64,000 bases of DNA from Methanobacteriota archaeon (GCA_019347805.1 JAHWKR010000004.1:14158-78157); one strand, 5' to 3'; positions 26,491-36,902 are shown, numbered from the stretch's first letter. Notes: generated by a model not told the origin, from the sequence alone. A program made the numbers and translations.

Positions 26491-28785
26491 ATGAAGGATG
26501 TCAACGGCCTGACCAGACCGGCTTTGAAGGCCACCGCCTCCTCTCGACGACGACGAGCCATGCCCCTTTCGCGCGTCGTCCCGCTCATCCTCCTCGCCGG
26601 TCTCCTCGCTCTTCCTGGACTCCTCGCCGCCACCAGCGCGGGCGCCGACGAAGAGCCCGGCTTCACCCTCGCCCCGTTCGAAAGCGGTGCCACCTACCGC
26701 TACGACGCCACCTACCGCATCCTGTCGCCGGACGTGCGTCAATGGACCGTCCGCGACCAGCTCACCCTCGAGGTCGGAGCGCCAGAGACCTGGGACCTGG
26801 TCGGGCGCTCCGTCCTCCCTATCACCATCACCCATACGATCGCCCCGTGGGACCGGGCGCGCCTGCCGATGGCCCACGACGGCCCCGGTGCCCTTCTTGC
26901 CGCCGAAGGGCAGGTGGTCCGCACCCTCCACATCGACATCGAGACGGGCGAGCCGGTGCAGAGCCGCACCACCCACGGCCTCGCGCTCTGGAGCCGTCCC
27001 GAAGGCGGCAGCATGGTGGCCGAGGACCAATGGGGACGCGTCGAGGAACCACGCCCCGCGATGTCGCCGTTCTTCACGAGCCCCGTCTGGCCCGGGCTCC
27101 GCTACGTCCCGCACGGCCATGCTGATGCTGCTGCGGATGTCGGCACCTACAGCGCCCGTGGTCTCCTCGACGGCCGCACCGTCTACGACGTCGGCCCCGA
27201 CGGGCCCGTCACCGCCGCCCGTGCCGCCCGCGGCCCGACCTGCGACCATCCCTATCCGCAGCCAGGTGGTGTCCTGGTGCCGTTCGCCGACCCCGCCGAC
27301 GTCCCCACCACGGTCGGTGTCGAGACGCGCCAGGTCTGGCTCGACCCCACCATCCCGTTCCCTGTCCTGTCGGTCTGCCGCCACCTCTACCCGCACAGCG
27401 ACGGCGGCCTGCGCACCCAGGTGCTGTCCGAACTGCGCCTCAGCGATCTCTCCCCCGGGGACCGTTCGATCGACGTGCCGCGGCCGGATGGACGGGCGGA
27501 AGAGCCGATGCGTGCAGGCAGCGCGACCGATGCTCCCGGCGTCCCCCGCGAAGACCGACGTCTCCTGCGCTTCCCGCTCCACGAGGCGTACGAGGAGGCG
27601 TCGGATGTCGAAGACCTCGGCTACCGCCATTTTCGCACGCACGACGACGAACGCTTCACGCTCACCGCCGCATCCTATCGCGTCCACACCGCCGACGAGG
27701 ATGCGGAGGGGCTCGAAGGGTTGGTCGCCGACCTCACCCGCATCGGCGGCGACGCGCCGGTCCTCCTCGAATGGACCGTGACCCTGCAGAACGACCGCGG
27801 CGAACGGCTCACCATCACCGTCTCGCGCCGCGTCGACAGCGACGGCGACCTCGTCTCCGCCGGCAAGCGCACCGAAGCGTTCCACGCCGGCCATGGGGAT
27901 CTCGGCCGCCTCGTCGCCCCGGAACGCCTCATGGCCCTCGACACGCTGCTTCTGCGCTGGTCCGAGACGACCCACCGCGACCTCGACCAGTGGCAGACGA
28001 CACCGGGCGCCGTTCTGGACCACCGGATCTCCGATGACTCGGCCACGCTCACCATCGGCGGCCGCGCCATGGACCCGACCCCGCTCGACCGCCTGCGCAC
28101 CTATCGCCTCAGCGACGGCGCCCTGCTTCGCGACGCCACCTGGGAACGCAGCCCCCGCAACGACCAGAGCCTCCCGCAAGGGCCGACACCCGAACCGCTC
28201 AGCGCCTCCGCCACGCGCGTGCATCCCCACCCCGAAGACGGCCTCGGCCTCGCCGAGAAGACCGGCCTGTGGGCCGCCGCCGCGCTCGGGCTCGCCACGC
28301 TCCTCCACGTCGGCAAAGGGCTTCTCCTTCCCCTCTACGCCAAGATCTCCCGCGAACGGGTCCTCGACCACGGCACACGCGACGAGATCCTCCACTACGT
28401 GCGCGCCAACCCCGGCGCGAACGCCGAAGAGATCCGCCGCCGCATCCTCATCGGACGCGGCACCGCCCTCCACCATCTCGACACGCTGGAACGCAACCGC
28501 CTCCTCGTCAGCATCAAGAGCGGCGGCCGTCGCTGCTACTTCGAACCGGGACAGATCGACGCATCGAAGAAAGCGACGGTCGCCACCCTCCGGAGCCGCG
28601 CCGCGGAAGCGTTCTACGCCGCGGTCCAGGAACGGCCCGGTCTGACGCAGAAAGAGATGGCCGAGCGCCTCGGTGTGTCCCACCCGGCCGTCTGGTACCA
28701 GGCGCGAAAACTGGAGGAGGCCGGCATCATCCGCAGCGAACGCTGCGCAGGGAGCGTGCGCTACTTCGCCGCCCCAGGCGCCTAA
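26491..28785 (+). CDS. membrane-anchored protein: large extracytoplasmic domain, TM, C-terminal winged-helix domains
   Basis: Signal/TM VVPLILLAGLLALPGLLAA; TM TGLWAAAALGLATLLHVGKGLLLPLYA; wHTH HYVRANPGANAEEIRRRILIGRGTALHHLDTLERNRLLVSIKSGGRRCYF and ERPGLTQKEMAERLGVSHPAVWYQARKLEEAGII. Confidence 0.82.
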   Translation: MKDVNGLTRPALKATASSRRRRAMPLSRVVPLILLAGLLALPGLLAATSAGADEEPGFTLAPFESGATYRYDATYRILSPDVRQWTVRDQLTLEVGAPETWDLVGRSVLPITITHTIAPWDRARLPMAHDGPGALLAAEGQVVRTLHIDIETGEPVQSRTTHGLALWSRPEGGSMVAEDQWGRVEEPRPAMSPFFTSPVWPGLRYVPHGHADAAADVGTYSARGLLDGRTVYDVGPDGPVTAARAARGPTCDHPYPQPGGVLVPFADPADVPTTVGVETRQVWLDPTIPFPVLSVCRHLYPHSDGGLRTQVLSELRLSDLSPGDRSIDVPRPDGRAEEPMRAGSATDAPGVPREDRRLLRFPLHEAYEEASDVEDLGYRHFRTHDDERFTLTAASYRVHTADEDAEGLEGLVADLTRIGGDAPVLLEWTVTLQNDRGERLTITVSRRVDSDGDLVSAGKRTEAFHAGHGDLGRLVAPERLMALDTLLLRWSETTHRDLDQWQTTPGAVLDHRISDDSATLTIGGRAMDPTPLDRLRTYRLSDGALLRDATWERSPRNDQSLPQGPTPEPLSASATRVHPHPEDGLGLAEKTGLWAAAALGLATLLHVGKGLLLPLYAKISRERVLDHGTRDEILHYVRANPGANAEEIRRRILIGRGTALHHLDTLERNRLLVSIKSGGRRCYFEPGQIDASKKATVATLRSRAAEAFYAAVQERPGLTQKEMAERLGVSHPAVWYQARKLEEAGIIRSERCAGSVRYFAAPGA

Positions 28786-29576
28786 TCCTCCTCGGCGAGC
28801 CCTGGCCGCTCCGGGAACCCACGCACCGTCTCGACGTCAAAACGCTCCTGCACCCATTGCGGCGGGAAGAACGCCATCAACACGACGAGGGCGGCGAGCA
28901 GCCCGATGGCACGGGACACGATGTGCCCAAGGACCGTGTCGAGGCCGAAGAACAGGTTGATGAGGAGCCCGGTGCCGAGCCACACCATGATGGTCGCAGA
29001 CACCAATCCGATGCGATAGCGCTGCGAGCGGCCCGAGGCACGCAAGAGCAACGACGCGTACGCCGCCGCAGAGAGCAGCGGAACACCGATGACCACCCCG
29101 ACGAGGACCCGCTCCGCAAGCCCCTGCGGAGGATCGCGGTAGACGACCACGACCTCGCCGCCCTGCATGGCGACCGCCTGGGGGCCCGACTGGACGATGT
29201 AGTACACCACGGCGACGTAGAGGACCACGTAGAACGCCAACGTCGCCGGCAGCAGACGCTCGTCGCCCGTGTAGACGAAGAGCAGGTAGTAGACCAATCC
29301 CCAGAGCGCGATGAAGACGATGAGGAGCGCCGAGAAAACGACGGTCATGTGGATGACGATGTCCCAGATCCCGATACGGAAAAGCGAAAGCTGCACCACC
29401 CCGCTCAACGTATAGAGGCCGACACCGAACCACCAGAGGGCGAAGAGACGCGACGCGCTGGCTGCGTCCTGGGGCACGGAACGGGAGCCGAGCCGGGCGC
29501 CGACCAGCAGATAGACGACACCGGTCGTGAAGATGAAGAACGCCTGCAACGCTTCGAGCGGGCCGAAGCCGTTCAT
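28782..29576 (-). CDS. multi-pass membrane protein (about 7 TM) coupled to a histidine kinase gene
   Basis: Hydrophobic helices throughout; start overlaps the upstream HK stop (ATGA). Confidence 0.7.
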   Translation of the reverse strand: MNGFGPLEALQAFFIFTTGVVYLLVGARLGSRSVPQDAASASRLFALWWFGVGLYTLSGVVQLSLFRIGIWDIVIHMTVVFSALLIVFIALWGLVYYLLFVYTGDERLLPATLAFYVVLYVAVVYYIVQSGPQAVAMQGGEVVVVYRDPPQGLAERVLVGVVIGVPLLSAAAYASLLLRASGRSQRYRIGLVSATIMVWLGTGLLINLFFGLDTVLGHIVSRAIGLLAALVVLMAFFPPQWVQERFDVETVRGFPERPGLAEED

Positions 29577-31444
29577 ACGAGCTCCTCCACACGCCGCCGG
29601 AAGGTCTCCTCCGGTGCCTCCTCGGGTGCCTCCTCGTCCTCCTCCTCGTGCTCCTTCGGCAGGGTGAACCAGAACGTCGAACCCTCACCGGGGACCGATT
29701 CGACCCCGATGCGCCCCTCGTGCCGTTCGACGATCTTCTGGCATACCGCAAGGCCGATCCCGGTGCCCGGCACGTTGCCTGGGTCGAGGCGCTGGAAGAT
29801 CTCGAAGATGCGATCCTGGTACTCCGGCTCGATGCCGATGCCGTTGTCGTGCACCATGACGCGCCAAGCGTCCACGAGGTCCACCGCCTCCACGACGACA
29901 CGGGGCGCTTCTTCACCATGGAACTTGATGGCGTTCGACACCAGGTTCTCGAGAAGCTGCACGAGTTGCGAACGGTCGCCCTTGACCACAGGAAGGGCGC
30001 GCCACGACACCTCGGCCCTCGATTCCTGGATGAGCACCGAGAGGTCGCGCACGACGACCTCCATCACCTCGTCCAATTCGACGGGCCGATGCGGCCGCCG
30101 CCGCCTGCCGACGCGCGAGAAGACCAGAAGGTCGTCGACGAGCCGTTGCATCCGCTCCGCGCCGTCCTTGGCGTACCCGAGGAACACCTTGAGGTCGTCC
30201 TCGACCCGGTCCGGGAAACGGCGCTCAATGAGGTCGAGATAGGAACGCACCATGCGGATCGGCTCCTTGAGGTCGTGCGACGCGATGTAGGCGAACTGCT
30301 CCAGCTCCTGGTTCGACCGGCGCAGTTCCGCGGTCGCCGACCGCACCCGCTCGACGAGCGTCCGCTCCGCCTCGTCGAGACGTGCGGCAAGACGGTTCAT
30401 GGAAGCGGCCATGGTGCGCAACTCCTCGTCGCCGGCAGGGAAGATGCGCAGGTCGTGCCGGCCGTCCGCCACACGTGCCGCCCGTCGCGTGAGCCGCACA
30501 AGGGGGCGCGAGACCGTGAAGGAGACCCAGACGGCGGTCCCGCCGAGCACCGCGATGAAGGTGAAGACCCCGGCGACCGCCTGGACCTCAAGGTCGGTGA
30601 CCGGTCGGAACGCCTCGTCGCGGTCCATCTTGACGACCAGGACCACATCGTCGTCGAGCGTCCGGACCGCCGCGACCACCGGGACACCGCGCGAATCCTC
30701 GACCCCGTCGAGGATGCCCGTAGCACCGGCGAAGGCGAGCGCGACCGGGCCGTCGTCGTGGTGGACGGGCGAGGCGAAACCGATGGACGGGTCGAGCCGC
30801 GACGGCGCGAGCGCATGCGGTACATCCGAGGTGTCGCGCAGCATGAAGAGCACCTCACCCGAGACACCCCTGTCCGGGAACGAACCGCCCCACTGGTCGA
30901 ACACCGTCCTCTCGATATGCATGGCCAGGGACGCCGGCGCGCCCGGTGCCTCCGAGACGTTCCCGACGAGCCAGATGTCCGGAGAATCGCCGAAGCGGGC
31001 GAACCGCAGCTCGGGCCGCTGCTCCAGGTCCTCCAGGAGCCCACCTGCGGTGACATCGATCCCGACCAGGTCCGGGACCGTGGACGCCGCGATGCGTCCG
31101 TCGCCGTCGATGAGCGAGATGTCCGTCACGCGTGGCGCCGTCTCCACGACGAGCCCCAAGAGATGATCGAGCCGCGCCTCAGTGGTCTCGTTCGGTCCTG
31201 CGCGGTGGTCGGCGTACGCGGCGCGGACCCGTTCGTCCTCAGCGACACTGCTCCAGGCACCCCGCACCGATTCCATGAACCCGCCATAGCGGCTCGCCTG
31301 GACGTCCGCGACCGAACCCAGACCCGACTCCACCGACGACTCGAGCGCGGCGCGTGCATTGCCGTACCCGACGACGAGGCCGAACGCCAACGGGACGAGC
31401 GCGGTGAGGAACAATGCCAGGAGCAACCGGTTGGAAAGACGCAT
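29573..31444 (-). CDS. membrane sensor histidine kinase (extracellular sensor-HAMP-HisKA-HATPase)
   Basis: TM MRLSNRLLLALFLTALVPLAFGLVVG; HAMP; ELEQFAYIASHDLKEPIRMVRSYLDLI; LVSNAIKFHGE; HDNGIGIEPEYQDRIFEIFQRL; GTGIGLAVCQKI. Confidence 0.94.
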   Translation of the reverse strand: MRLSNRLLLALFLTALVPLAFGLVVGYGNARAALESSVESGLGSVADVQASRYGGFMESVRGAWSSVAEDERVRAAYADHRAGPNETTEARLDHLLGLVVETAPRVTDISLIDGDGRIAASTVPDLVGIDVTAGGLLEDLEQRPELRFARFGDSPDIWLVGNVSEAPGAPASLAMHIERTVFDQWGGSFPDRGVSGEVLFMLRDTSDVPHALAPSRLDPSIGFASPVHHDDGPVALAFAGATGILDGVEDSRGVPVVAAVRTLDDDVVLVVKMDRDEAFRPVTDLEVQAVAGVFTFIAVLGGTAVWVSFTVSRPLVRLTRRAARVADGRHDLRIFPAGDEELRTMAASMNRLAARLDEAERTLVERVRSATAELRRSNQELEQFAYIASHDLKEPIRMVRSYLDLIERRFPDRVEDDLKVFLGYAKDGAERMQRLVDDLLVFSRVGRRRRPHRPVELDEVMEVVVRDLSVLIQESRAEVSWRALPVVKGDRSQLVQLLENLVSNAIKFHGEEAPRVVVEAVDLVDAWRVMVHDNGIGIEPEYQDRIFEIFQRLDPGNVPGTGIGLAVCQKIVERHEGRIGVESVPGEGSTFWFTLPKEHEEEDEEAPEEAPEETFRRRVEELV

Positions 31445-31541
31445 CGCCACCTCTTGCGCACGCCATGGGCGCCGCGGAGTCGACGCAAGGGACACATCCG
31501 GATGAACCCAATGCCAACGGCCGCACCCACAGGTGGACACA

Positions 31542-32162
31542 TCAGCCTTCGCCGGTCATGCGCGGGTCGCCACGCAACTCCAGGAACTCGCCGGTCACCG
31601 CATCGATGCGCGCCTCAAGGGCGAGCTCTGCGGTGCGCTCCACCTCCCGCACCTCGACGGCCCAGACCGCGCCGCCATGCGCCTCGTCCTGATAGAGCAC
31701 CATGAGGACCTCGATGTCGTCCTGTTCCATGAAGTCCCTGTACCCCGGCAAGGTGTCGGCAAGGGCGTCGCCGACCTCGGCCGAGCCGACCGTCCATTCG
31801 CCGAGGGGGGCGCCTCCGCCGAACGGTCTGACGAGGCGATGCTCCCCCGCCGGGACGTCGAACTCGTTGGCGGCGACCACCTCTCCGGCCTTGGAGACCC
31901 CGAGGGCGACGTGTCCCTCCTTCTGATCCGATTCGAACAGATAACCCCACACCTCGGCGATGCCGTCGCCGAGCGGACCCTTCGTCTCCGCCGGCTTCTC
32001 CTGGGTGAGGGCCGCCACCAGGAAGGCGTCCGGGGCCCAATCCTTCGCCGCGGCTTCGGCGGGGCCCACTCCGCGGATGGCGTCCCCGTCCGGCGGACCC
32101 TCCTCCGCGCAGCCCGCAAAGAGCGCGACGACGATGACGGAGAGGACCAGGTACAGGCGCAT
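31542..32162 (-). CDS. lipoprotein, unknown function
   Basis: MRLYLVLSVIVVALFAGC lipobox. Confidence 0.7.
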   Translation of the reverse strand: MRLYLVLSVIVVALFAGCAEEGPPDGDAIRGVGPAEAAAKDWAPDAFLVAALTQEKPAETKGPLGDGIAEVWGYLFESDQKEGHVALGVSKAGEVVAANEFDVPAGEHRLVRPFGGGAPLGEWTVGSAEVGDALADTLPGYRDFMEQDDIEVLMVLYQDEAHGGAVWAVEVREVERTAELALEARIDAVTGEFLELRGDPRMTGEG

Positions 32163-32271
32163 GAACAGATGGACCGGGGCTACATGTAAAACCGTTTTGT
32201 GCAAACGGTCGTCTGTTCCCGGCCGCACCTTCCTTTAAGCGACGTGCCGCCGTCGCCCCCCGAAGCGGACC

Positions 32272-34305
32272 ATGGGTGAAAGGAGTTCGGAGGAGGGCCT
32301 GGACCTCGGTTTGCCCGAGAAGGACCCTGAGGAGAAGCCGAAACGCATCGAGATCGGCTCCTGGGTCTTGTACGACCTGGCCAATACATTGTTCTCGTTC
32401 GTCGTCCTGTCGTTCTATTTCGGCCCCTGGGTGGTGGAGGACCTCGGCGGCCGCGATTCGGCGGTGACCGTCACCGAATCGGCGTCGATGATCGTCGTCA
32501 TCCTCCTCGCCCCCGTCCTCGGCGCGTTGTCCGACCGCACCCGCCGCATGCCCTTCCTCATCGCCTCGACGTTGGTGGCCGCGGGCGCTACTTCCCTGCT
32601 TGGGGTAGGACGGTTCCTCGGGTTCGGCACCGGTACTTCGTTGGTCTTCGCTGTGGCGGCGTTCGCCGTCGCCAACCTCGGCTTCCAGCTCGGGCTGGTG
32701 TTCTACGACGCCCTTCTTCCGAGCGTGTCGACCCCGAAGACCATCGGCAAGGTGGGCGCCATCGGGGTCGGCGTCGGCTATATCGGCAGCTTCATCGGCC
32801 TCGGCCTCGGGGCTTTCCTGCTCGGCGCGGATGCCGATGCCGAACCGATGCTGTTCTTGGCCACCGGCGCCCTTTTCGTTCTTTTTTCCTTGCCCTGCTT
32901 CTTCTTCGTGCGCGAGGTGCCGCCGCGCAGACTCGAGGGCGAGAAACGGATGCGCTTGGCCATCTCCTCGGTCGTCAAGACCCTCAAGGGCCTCCCCAAG
33001 GACAAACGCACATCACGCTTCCTGATCGGTCGCTTCCTCTACGCCGACGCCGTCAACACGCTCATCCTCATCCTCGGCATCTACGCCGTCACCGAGGTCG
33101 GCTTCCAGACCGACACGCTCGCCTACAGCATCCTCCTCGGGCTCGGCATCCTGTTCGCGGTGTTGTCGGCTCCGGTGTGGGGCCATCTTGTCGACCACAT
33201 CGGACCCAAGCACACCCTCGACCTTGTGCTCCTTATCTGGATGCTCGCGCTCGGCGTCACCATCGTCCACCCGCTCCTCGACCTGCCCCGGGGGTTGTTT
33301 TTCATGATCGGCGCGGTGGTCGGCATCGCCCTCGCCGGCACCTGGAGCGCCGACCGGCCTCTGCTCGTCGGGATCGCCCCGCAAGGACAGGTCGGGGAAT
33401 GGTTCGGCTTCTATGCCCTCGCCGGCCGCTTCGCCGCCGTCACCGGGCCGCTCACCTGGGCGCTCGTCGTCGATGTCTTGATGCGCGACCATCCTTCTGC
33501 CCGACCGGTCGCCGTCATCACCATCCTCGCCACCATCGTCGCCTCCTTCATCGTCCTGCGCAAGCTCGACGACCCGAAGTATCCCGACACGAACCCGCTC
33601 GCCCGCTTCACGCCGTGGGGCGAAGGCATCGGTCGCCGGCTGTCCCGATGGTATCTCTTTCCGGTCCGCGCACCCTTGACGCTCGGTTTCATCGCCGTCT
33701 CATGGGCCGTTTTTCTCCCCCTTGCGGAATCGATGAACGGCATCCTGGTCGTCCGCGGCCCCTACGAAGGCTGGAACTTCGAGATCCCCGACCTCACACG
33801 GGCTCCACTGGACATCCTGCGGGGGTTGTTCGTCGCGCCGTGGTTGAACCACGACATCATCCAACTCGTCTATGTCACCGTGCTCTTGATGCTCTTCGGC
33901 GCGCTTTTCGAAGTGCGCGAGGGGACGCTGCGTATGCTCACCGTCTTCTACGTCGCCACGTGGGTCGGCGCCCTTGTCGCCGCGGTGCTGCTGCACGGCC
34001 TCATCCAGGTCTACCCCGACTCGGACTTCTTCCGCAGCGCATGGGACCGTTCCTGGAACGGCGGCAGCGTCGGCGCCTTCGGCTTGATGGGTGGCTTGTC
34101 TGCGCGGGCGCGGAACCCCTGGCCCCTCCTCGCCTTCTTCGTCTTCTGGGAGATCAACGTCGGCTACTGGTACCTACGGAGCTACACGCCGGCGTTCCAC
34201 CTGACCGCACTCGCCACTGGCTACCTGCTTGTCCGATATGGATTCCGGGCGCTGTCCGATGACACGACGGAGCCGGCCGGTCTTGGTCAGCGACAGGAGG
34301 GATGA
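32272..34305 (+). CDS. UMF1/Atg22-like MFS transporter fused to a C-terminal rhomboid-like membrane domain
   Basis: MFS part GSWVLYDLANTLFSFVVLSFYFGPWV, LAPVLGALSDRTRRMPFLI; C-terminal 6-TM-like part with GGSVGAFGLMGGLSARARNPW and FHLTALATGYLLVRYG. Confidence 0.82.
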   Translation: MGERSSEEGLDLGLPEKDPEEKPKRIEIGSWVLYDLANTLFSFVVLSFYFGPWVVEDLGGRDSAVTVTESASMIVVILLAPVLGALSDRTRRMPFLIASTLVAAGATSLLGVGRFLGFGTGTSLVFAVAAFAVANLGFQLGLVFYDALLPSVSTPKTIGKVGAIGVGVGYIGSFIGLGLGAFLLGADADAEPMLFLATGALFVLFSLPCFFFVREVPPRRLEGEKRMRLAISSVVKTLKGLPKDKRTSRFLIGRFLYADAVNTLILILGIYAVTEVGFQTDTLAYSILLGLGILFAVLSAPVWGHLVDHIGPKHTLDLVLLIWMLALGVTIVHPLLDLPRGLFFMIGAVVGIALAGTWSADRPLLVGIAPQGQVGEWFGFYALAGRFAAVTGPLTWALVVDVLMRDHPSARPVAVITILATIVASFIVLRKLDDPKYPDTNPLARFTPWGEGIGRRLSRWYLFPVRAPLTLGFIAVSWAVFLPLAESMNGILVVRGPYEGWNFEIPDLTRAPLDILRGLFVAPWLNHDIIQLVYVTVLLMLFGALFEVREGTLRMLTVFYVATWVGALVAAVLLHGLIQVYPDSDFFRSAWDRSWNGGSVGAFGLMGGLSARARNPWPLLAFFVFWEINVGYWYLRSYTPAFHLTALATGYLLVRYGFRALSDDTTEPAGLGQRQEG

Positions 34306-34474
34306 GGCCTTTCGGGGGTGTCTCTGTCCACTGTGTCCGTACAGCCGGACAACCACCCGTTTAGGTGCATAACCCCATTGTGGACCATGGCCCCCGACCC
34401 CCTCCCACAAGAGGAGGGAGATGGGTGGCACCGACGGGCGTGGTGCCCTCGACCCGACACAGGAGCCCCCGCAC

Positions 34475-34594
34475 ATGATCAAGTTCTGTCCCGGAGCCGC
34501 ACGCCACGGAGAGACCATGCGCCGCGCCGCCCGCGCCGCCGACCCGAACCTCGTCCGCATCGTGCACCGCACCGCGCAACTGCAGATGCGTTAG
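34475..34594 (+). CDS. possible 39-aa small ORF
   Basis: MIKFCPGAARHGETMRRAARAADPNLVRIVHRTAQLQMR; free-standing between genes, no other support. Confidence 0.25.
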   Translation: MIKFCPGAARHGETMRRAARAADPNLVRIVHRTAQLQMR

Positions 34595-34628
34595 GCGCAT
34601 TACGCGGATCCCGATGCGTGGTTCTGCT

Positions 34629-35606
34629 TCACAGATGCGCCGTACCGACGACCGCTCTCAGGTCGTCCTCGGGTTGCTCGTCGAGCCACGCCCGCACCCC
34701 CTCTGTGATGCGTCCGAAGACGTCGTAGCCCTGCCGGAGGAACGCGGTCCCCACCTGCACCGCCGATGCTCCCGCCAGGATGTATTCGAGCGCGTCGCGC
34801 GCTGATTCGACACCACCCGACCCGACCAAGGGGCAGTTCTTCACGGGATGGATACCCTCTTTTTCGAGCGCGTTCCAGACGTCCCAAGCGGCGCGCACGC
34901 CGATCGGCTTGATGGCCGCACCGGAGAGCCCGCCGATGGTGTTGCCCAAGATCGGCCGCCTGAGGTCCGGGTCGATGGCGATCGCCTTCACCGTGTTGAC
35001 AAGCGTGAGCGCTTCTGCTCCGGCGCGTGCGGCCGCGATGGCGCACGGGGTGATGTCGGTGACGTTCGGCGTGAGCTTCGCCCAGACCGGGATGTCCACC
35101 GCGTCGACGCAGGCTTGGACGATGGGACCCATCACCTTCGGGTCGGCGCCGATGTCGGTGCCGTAGCCCTTAGCGTGGGGACAGGAGAGGTTGAGCTCCA
35201 CCGCGGTGGCGCCATATTCCTCCATTTTTTGTGTGAGCGCGACGAACTCGTCTCCGGTCCCCGCGAAGACGCTTCCTACCACCGGCGCGCCGAGCGCGTT
35301 CGCTTCGGGGACGACCGCCTCCATGTCCTCCCCGTACGCCTCGATCCCTGGGTTCGGCAGGCCCATGGCGTTCATGGCGCCCGACTCGACCTCGAAGAAG
35401 GAAGGCGATGGATGGCCCGACCTCGGGTGCGTGCCGATCGATTTCGTGACGACCCCACCCGCCCCGGCGCGCACGGCCCGCACGAGCGATCCGCCGAGCT
35501 CGTCCAGGATGCCCGACGCAAGCAGCGTCAGGTTGCGCAGGCGCACGCGGCCCACCTGGACCGGCAAGAGGACATCGAGCGCGTCACTTTCGCTGAGGGT
35601 GGCCAC
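34629..35606 (-). CDS. pyrD: dihydroorotate dehydrogenase
   Basis: FMN-barrel motifs TLLASGILDELGGSLVRAVRAGAGGVVTKSI, NAMGLPNPGIEAYGED, VELNLSCPHAKGYGTD, VWAKLTPNVTDI, PLVGSGGVESARDALEYILAGASAVQVGTAFL. Confidence 0.93.
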   Translation of the reverse strand: MATLSESDALDVLLPVQVGRVRLRNLTLLASGILDELGGSLVRAVRAGAGGVVTKSIGTHPRSGHPSPSFFEVESGAMNAMGLPNPGIEAYGEDMEAVVPEANALGAPVVGSVFAGTGDEFVALTQKMEEYGATAVELNLSCPHAKGYGTDIGADPKVMGPIVQACVDAVDIPVWAKLTPNVTDITPCAIAAARAGAEALTLVNTVKAIAIDPDLRRPILGNTIGGLSGAAIKPIGVRAAWDVWNALEKEGIHPVKNCPLVGSGGVESARDALEYILAGASAVQVGTAFLRQGYDVFGRITEGVRAWLDEQPEDDLRAVVGTAHL

Positions 35607-35717
35607 GGGGCCACGGCACGACGAGGACCCTTAAAGCGTTCCGCCGACCCAACCTTAAAGCCCATGCCGTCTTCCGCCGCCTGCCCCGGCGCGCCCGTGT
35701 CGGGAGGAACGACACCG

Positions 35718-36902
35718 ATGTCCGGCACCACCCTCATCACCACCTGGTACGGCAGCTTCCTCGTCACAGACGGTGCCGTGACGGCGAAACGCCTCTTCCC
35801 CCAGGAACCTGCCGCCGTCGCCGACCGCCTCGGAGCGGCCCGCAGCGGGCAGGTGCTCGACGAGGAGAAGGCGCTCGCCGAGGAAGCTGCAGGTCCCCTC
35901 GCGGTCCAGGAGAAACGGCTCGCCGGGCTCGGCACGGTGCGCCGCAAAGGACTCGTCGTCGCACCACCCTTCAAACCGGAGGCGTCCGGCTACAAGACCC
36001 GGCTCCTTCGTGAAGCGCTGCTCCTGCTCGCCGTCCGCGAGGCGAACCTCGACCTCGCCCAACGCGACCGGCTCGTCGTGCAGGAGGTCCGTGCGTTGGA
36101 CGACATCGTCCGCTCCGCCAACCTCCTTGCCGAACGGATGCGCGAATGGTACGCCATCCACTCCCCCGAAGCGGTCGGCGCCATCCCCGACCACGCCGAC
36201 CTCGCCCGCCTCATCGAACGCCACGGCTCCCGCGAAGGCCTCGCCGGCGAAGTGGCCGGCATCACCATGGACCTCGGTGTGCCGTTCCCCGAGGCCGACG
36301 AACGGATCATGCAGGAGTTCGCGACCGGCCTGCGCACCCTCTACGACACCTGGGCCCGCATCGAGAAGCGCATCACCGACGCCATGGAAGAGATCGCCCC
36401 CAACACCTCCATCGTGGTCGGCCCCATGCTCGGCGCGCGCCTCATCGCCGGCGCCGGCGGACTGGAACGGCTCGCGGTGTTGCCCTCCGGCACCGTGCAG
36501 ACCCTCGGCGCCGAGAACGCCCTCTTCCGCCACCTCAAGGAAGGCAACCCACCCCCCAAGCACGGCACGCTCTACCAGCACGAAGCGGTCAACCGCGCCC
36601 CGCGCTGGCAGCGCGGCAAGATCTCGCGGGCGCTCGCCGGCAAGGTCTCCATCGCCGCCAAGGTGGACGCCTACGGCGAAGACAAGAGCGGCGACGTCGG
36701 CCGGACGCTCTTGGAAGGCTTCCGCATCCGCCACGAAGAGATCCGCAAGAAACACGCCCAACCGCCGCCCCGCGCGCCGCGCCCCGGCTACGGATCCGGG
36801 CCCCGCTCGGGCGACCGCCGTGGACCCGGTCGTGGTCCTCGGGGCCCTGGACGCGGGCCACCTCAGCGTGGCCGTGCGCCGCACGGGAGGCAACGCCGAT
36901 GA
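35718..36902 (+). CDS. nop5: Nop5/Nop56/58-like C/D RNP protein with RG-rich tail
   Basis: NOP domain ITDAMEEIAPNTSIVVGPMLGARLIAGAGGLERLAVLPSGTVQTLGAENALFRHLKEGNPPPKHGTLYQH; gggaggaac upstream of ATG; tail GPGRGPRGPGRGPPQRGR. Confidence 0.95.
   Translation: MSGTTLITTWYGSFLVTDGAVTAKRLFPQEPAAVADRLGAARSGQVLDEEKALAEEAAGPLAVQEKRLAGLGTVRRKGLVVAPPFKPEASGYKTRLLREALLLLAVREANLDLAQRDRLVVQEVRALDDIVRSANLLAERMREWYAIHSPEAVGAIPDHADLARLIERHGSREGLAGEVAGITMDLGVPFPEADERIMQEFATGLRTLYDTWARIEKRITDAMEEIAPNTSIVVGPMLGARLIAGAGGLERLAVLPSGTVQTLGAENALFRHLKEGNPPPKHGTLYQHEAVNRAPRWQRGKISRALAGKVSIAAKVDAYGEDKSGDVGRTLLEGFRIRHEEIRKKHAQPPPRAPRPGYGSGPRSGDRRGPGRGPRGPGRGPPQRGRAPHGRQRR

Noticed and set aside
26461-28683. 740-aa minus-strand ORF
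   Set aside because: Antisense to the membrane wHTH protein; no recognisable domains.
29648-31705. 685-aa plus-strand ORF
   Set aside because: Antisense to a clear histidine kinase.
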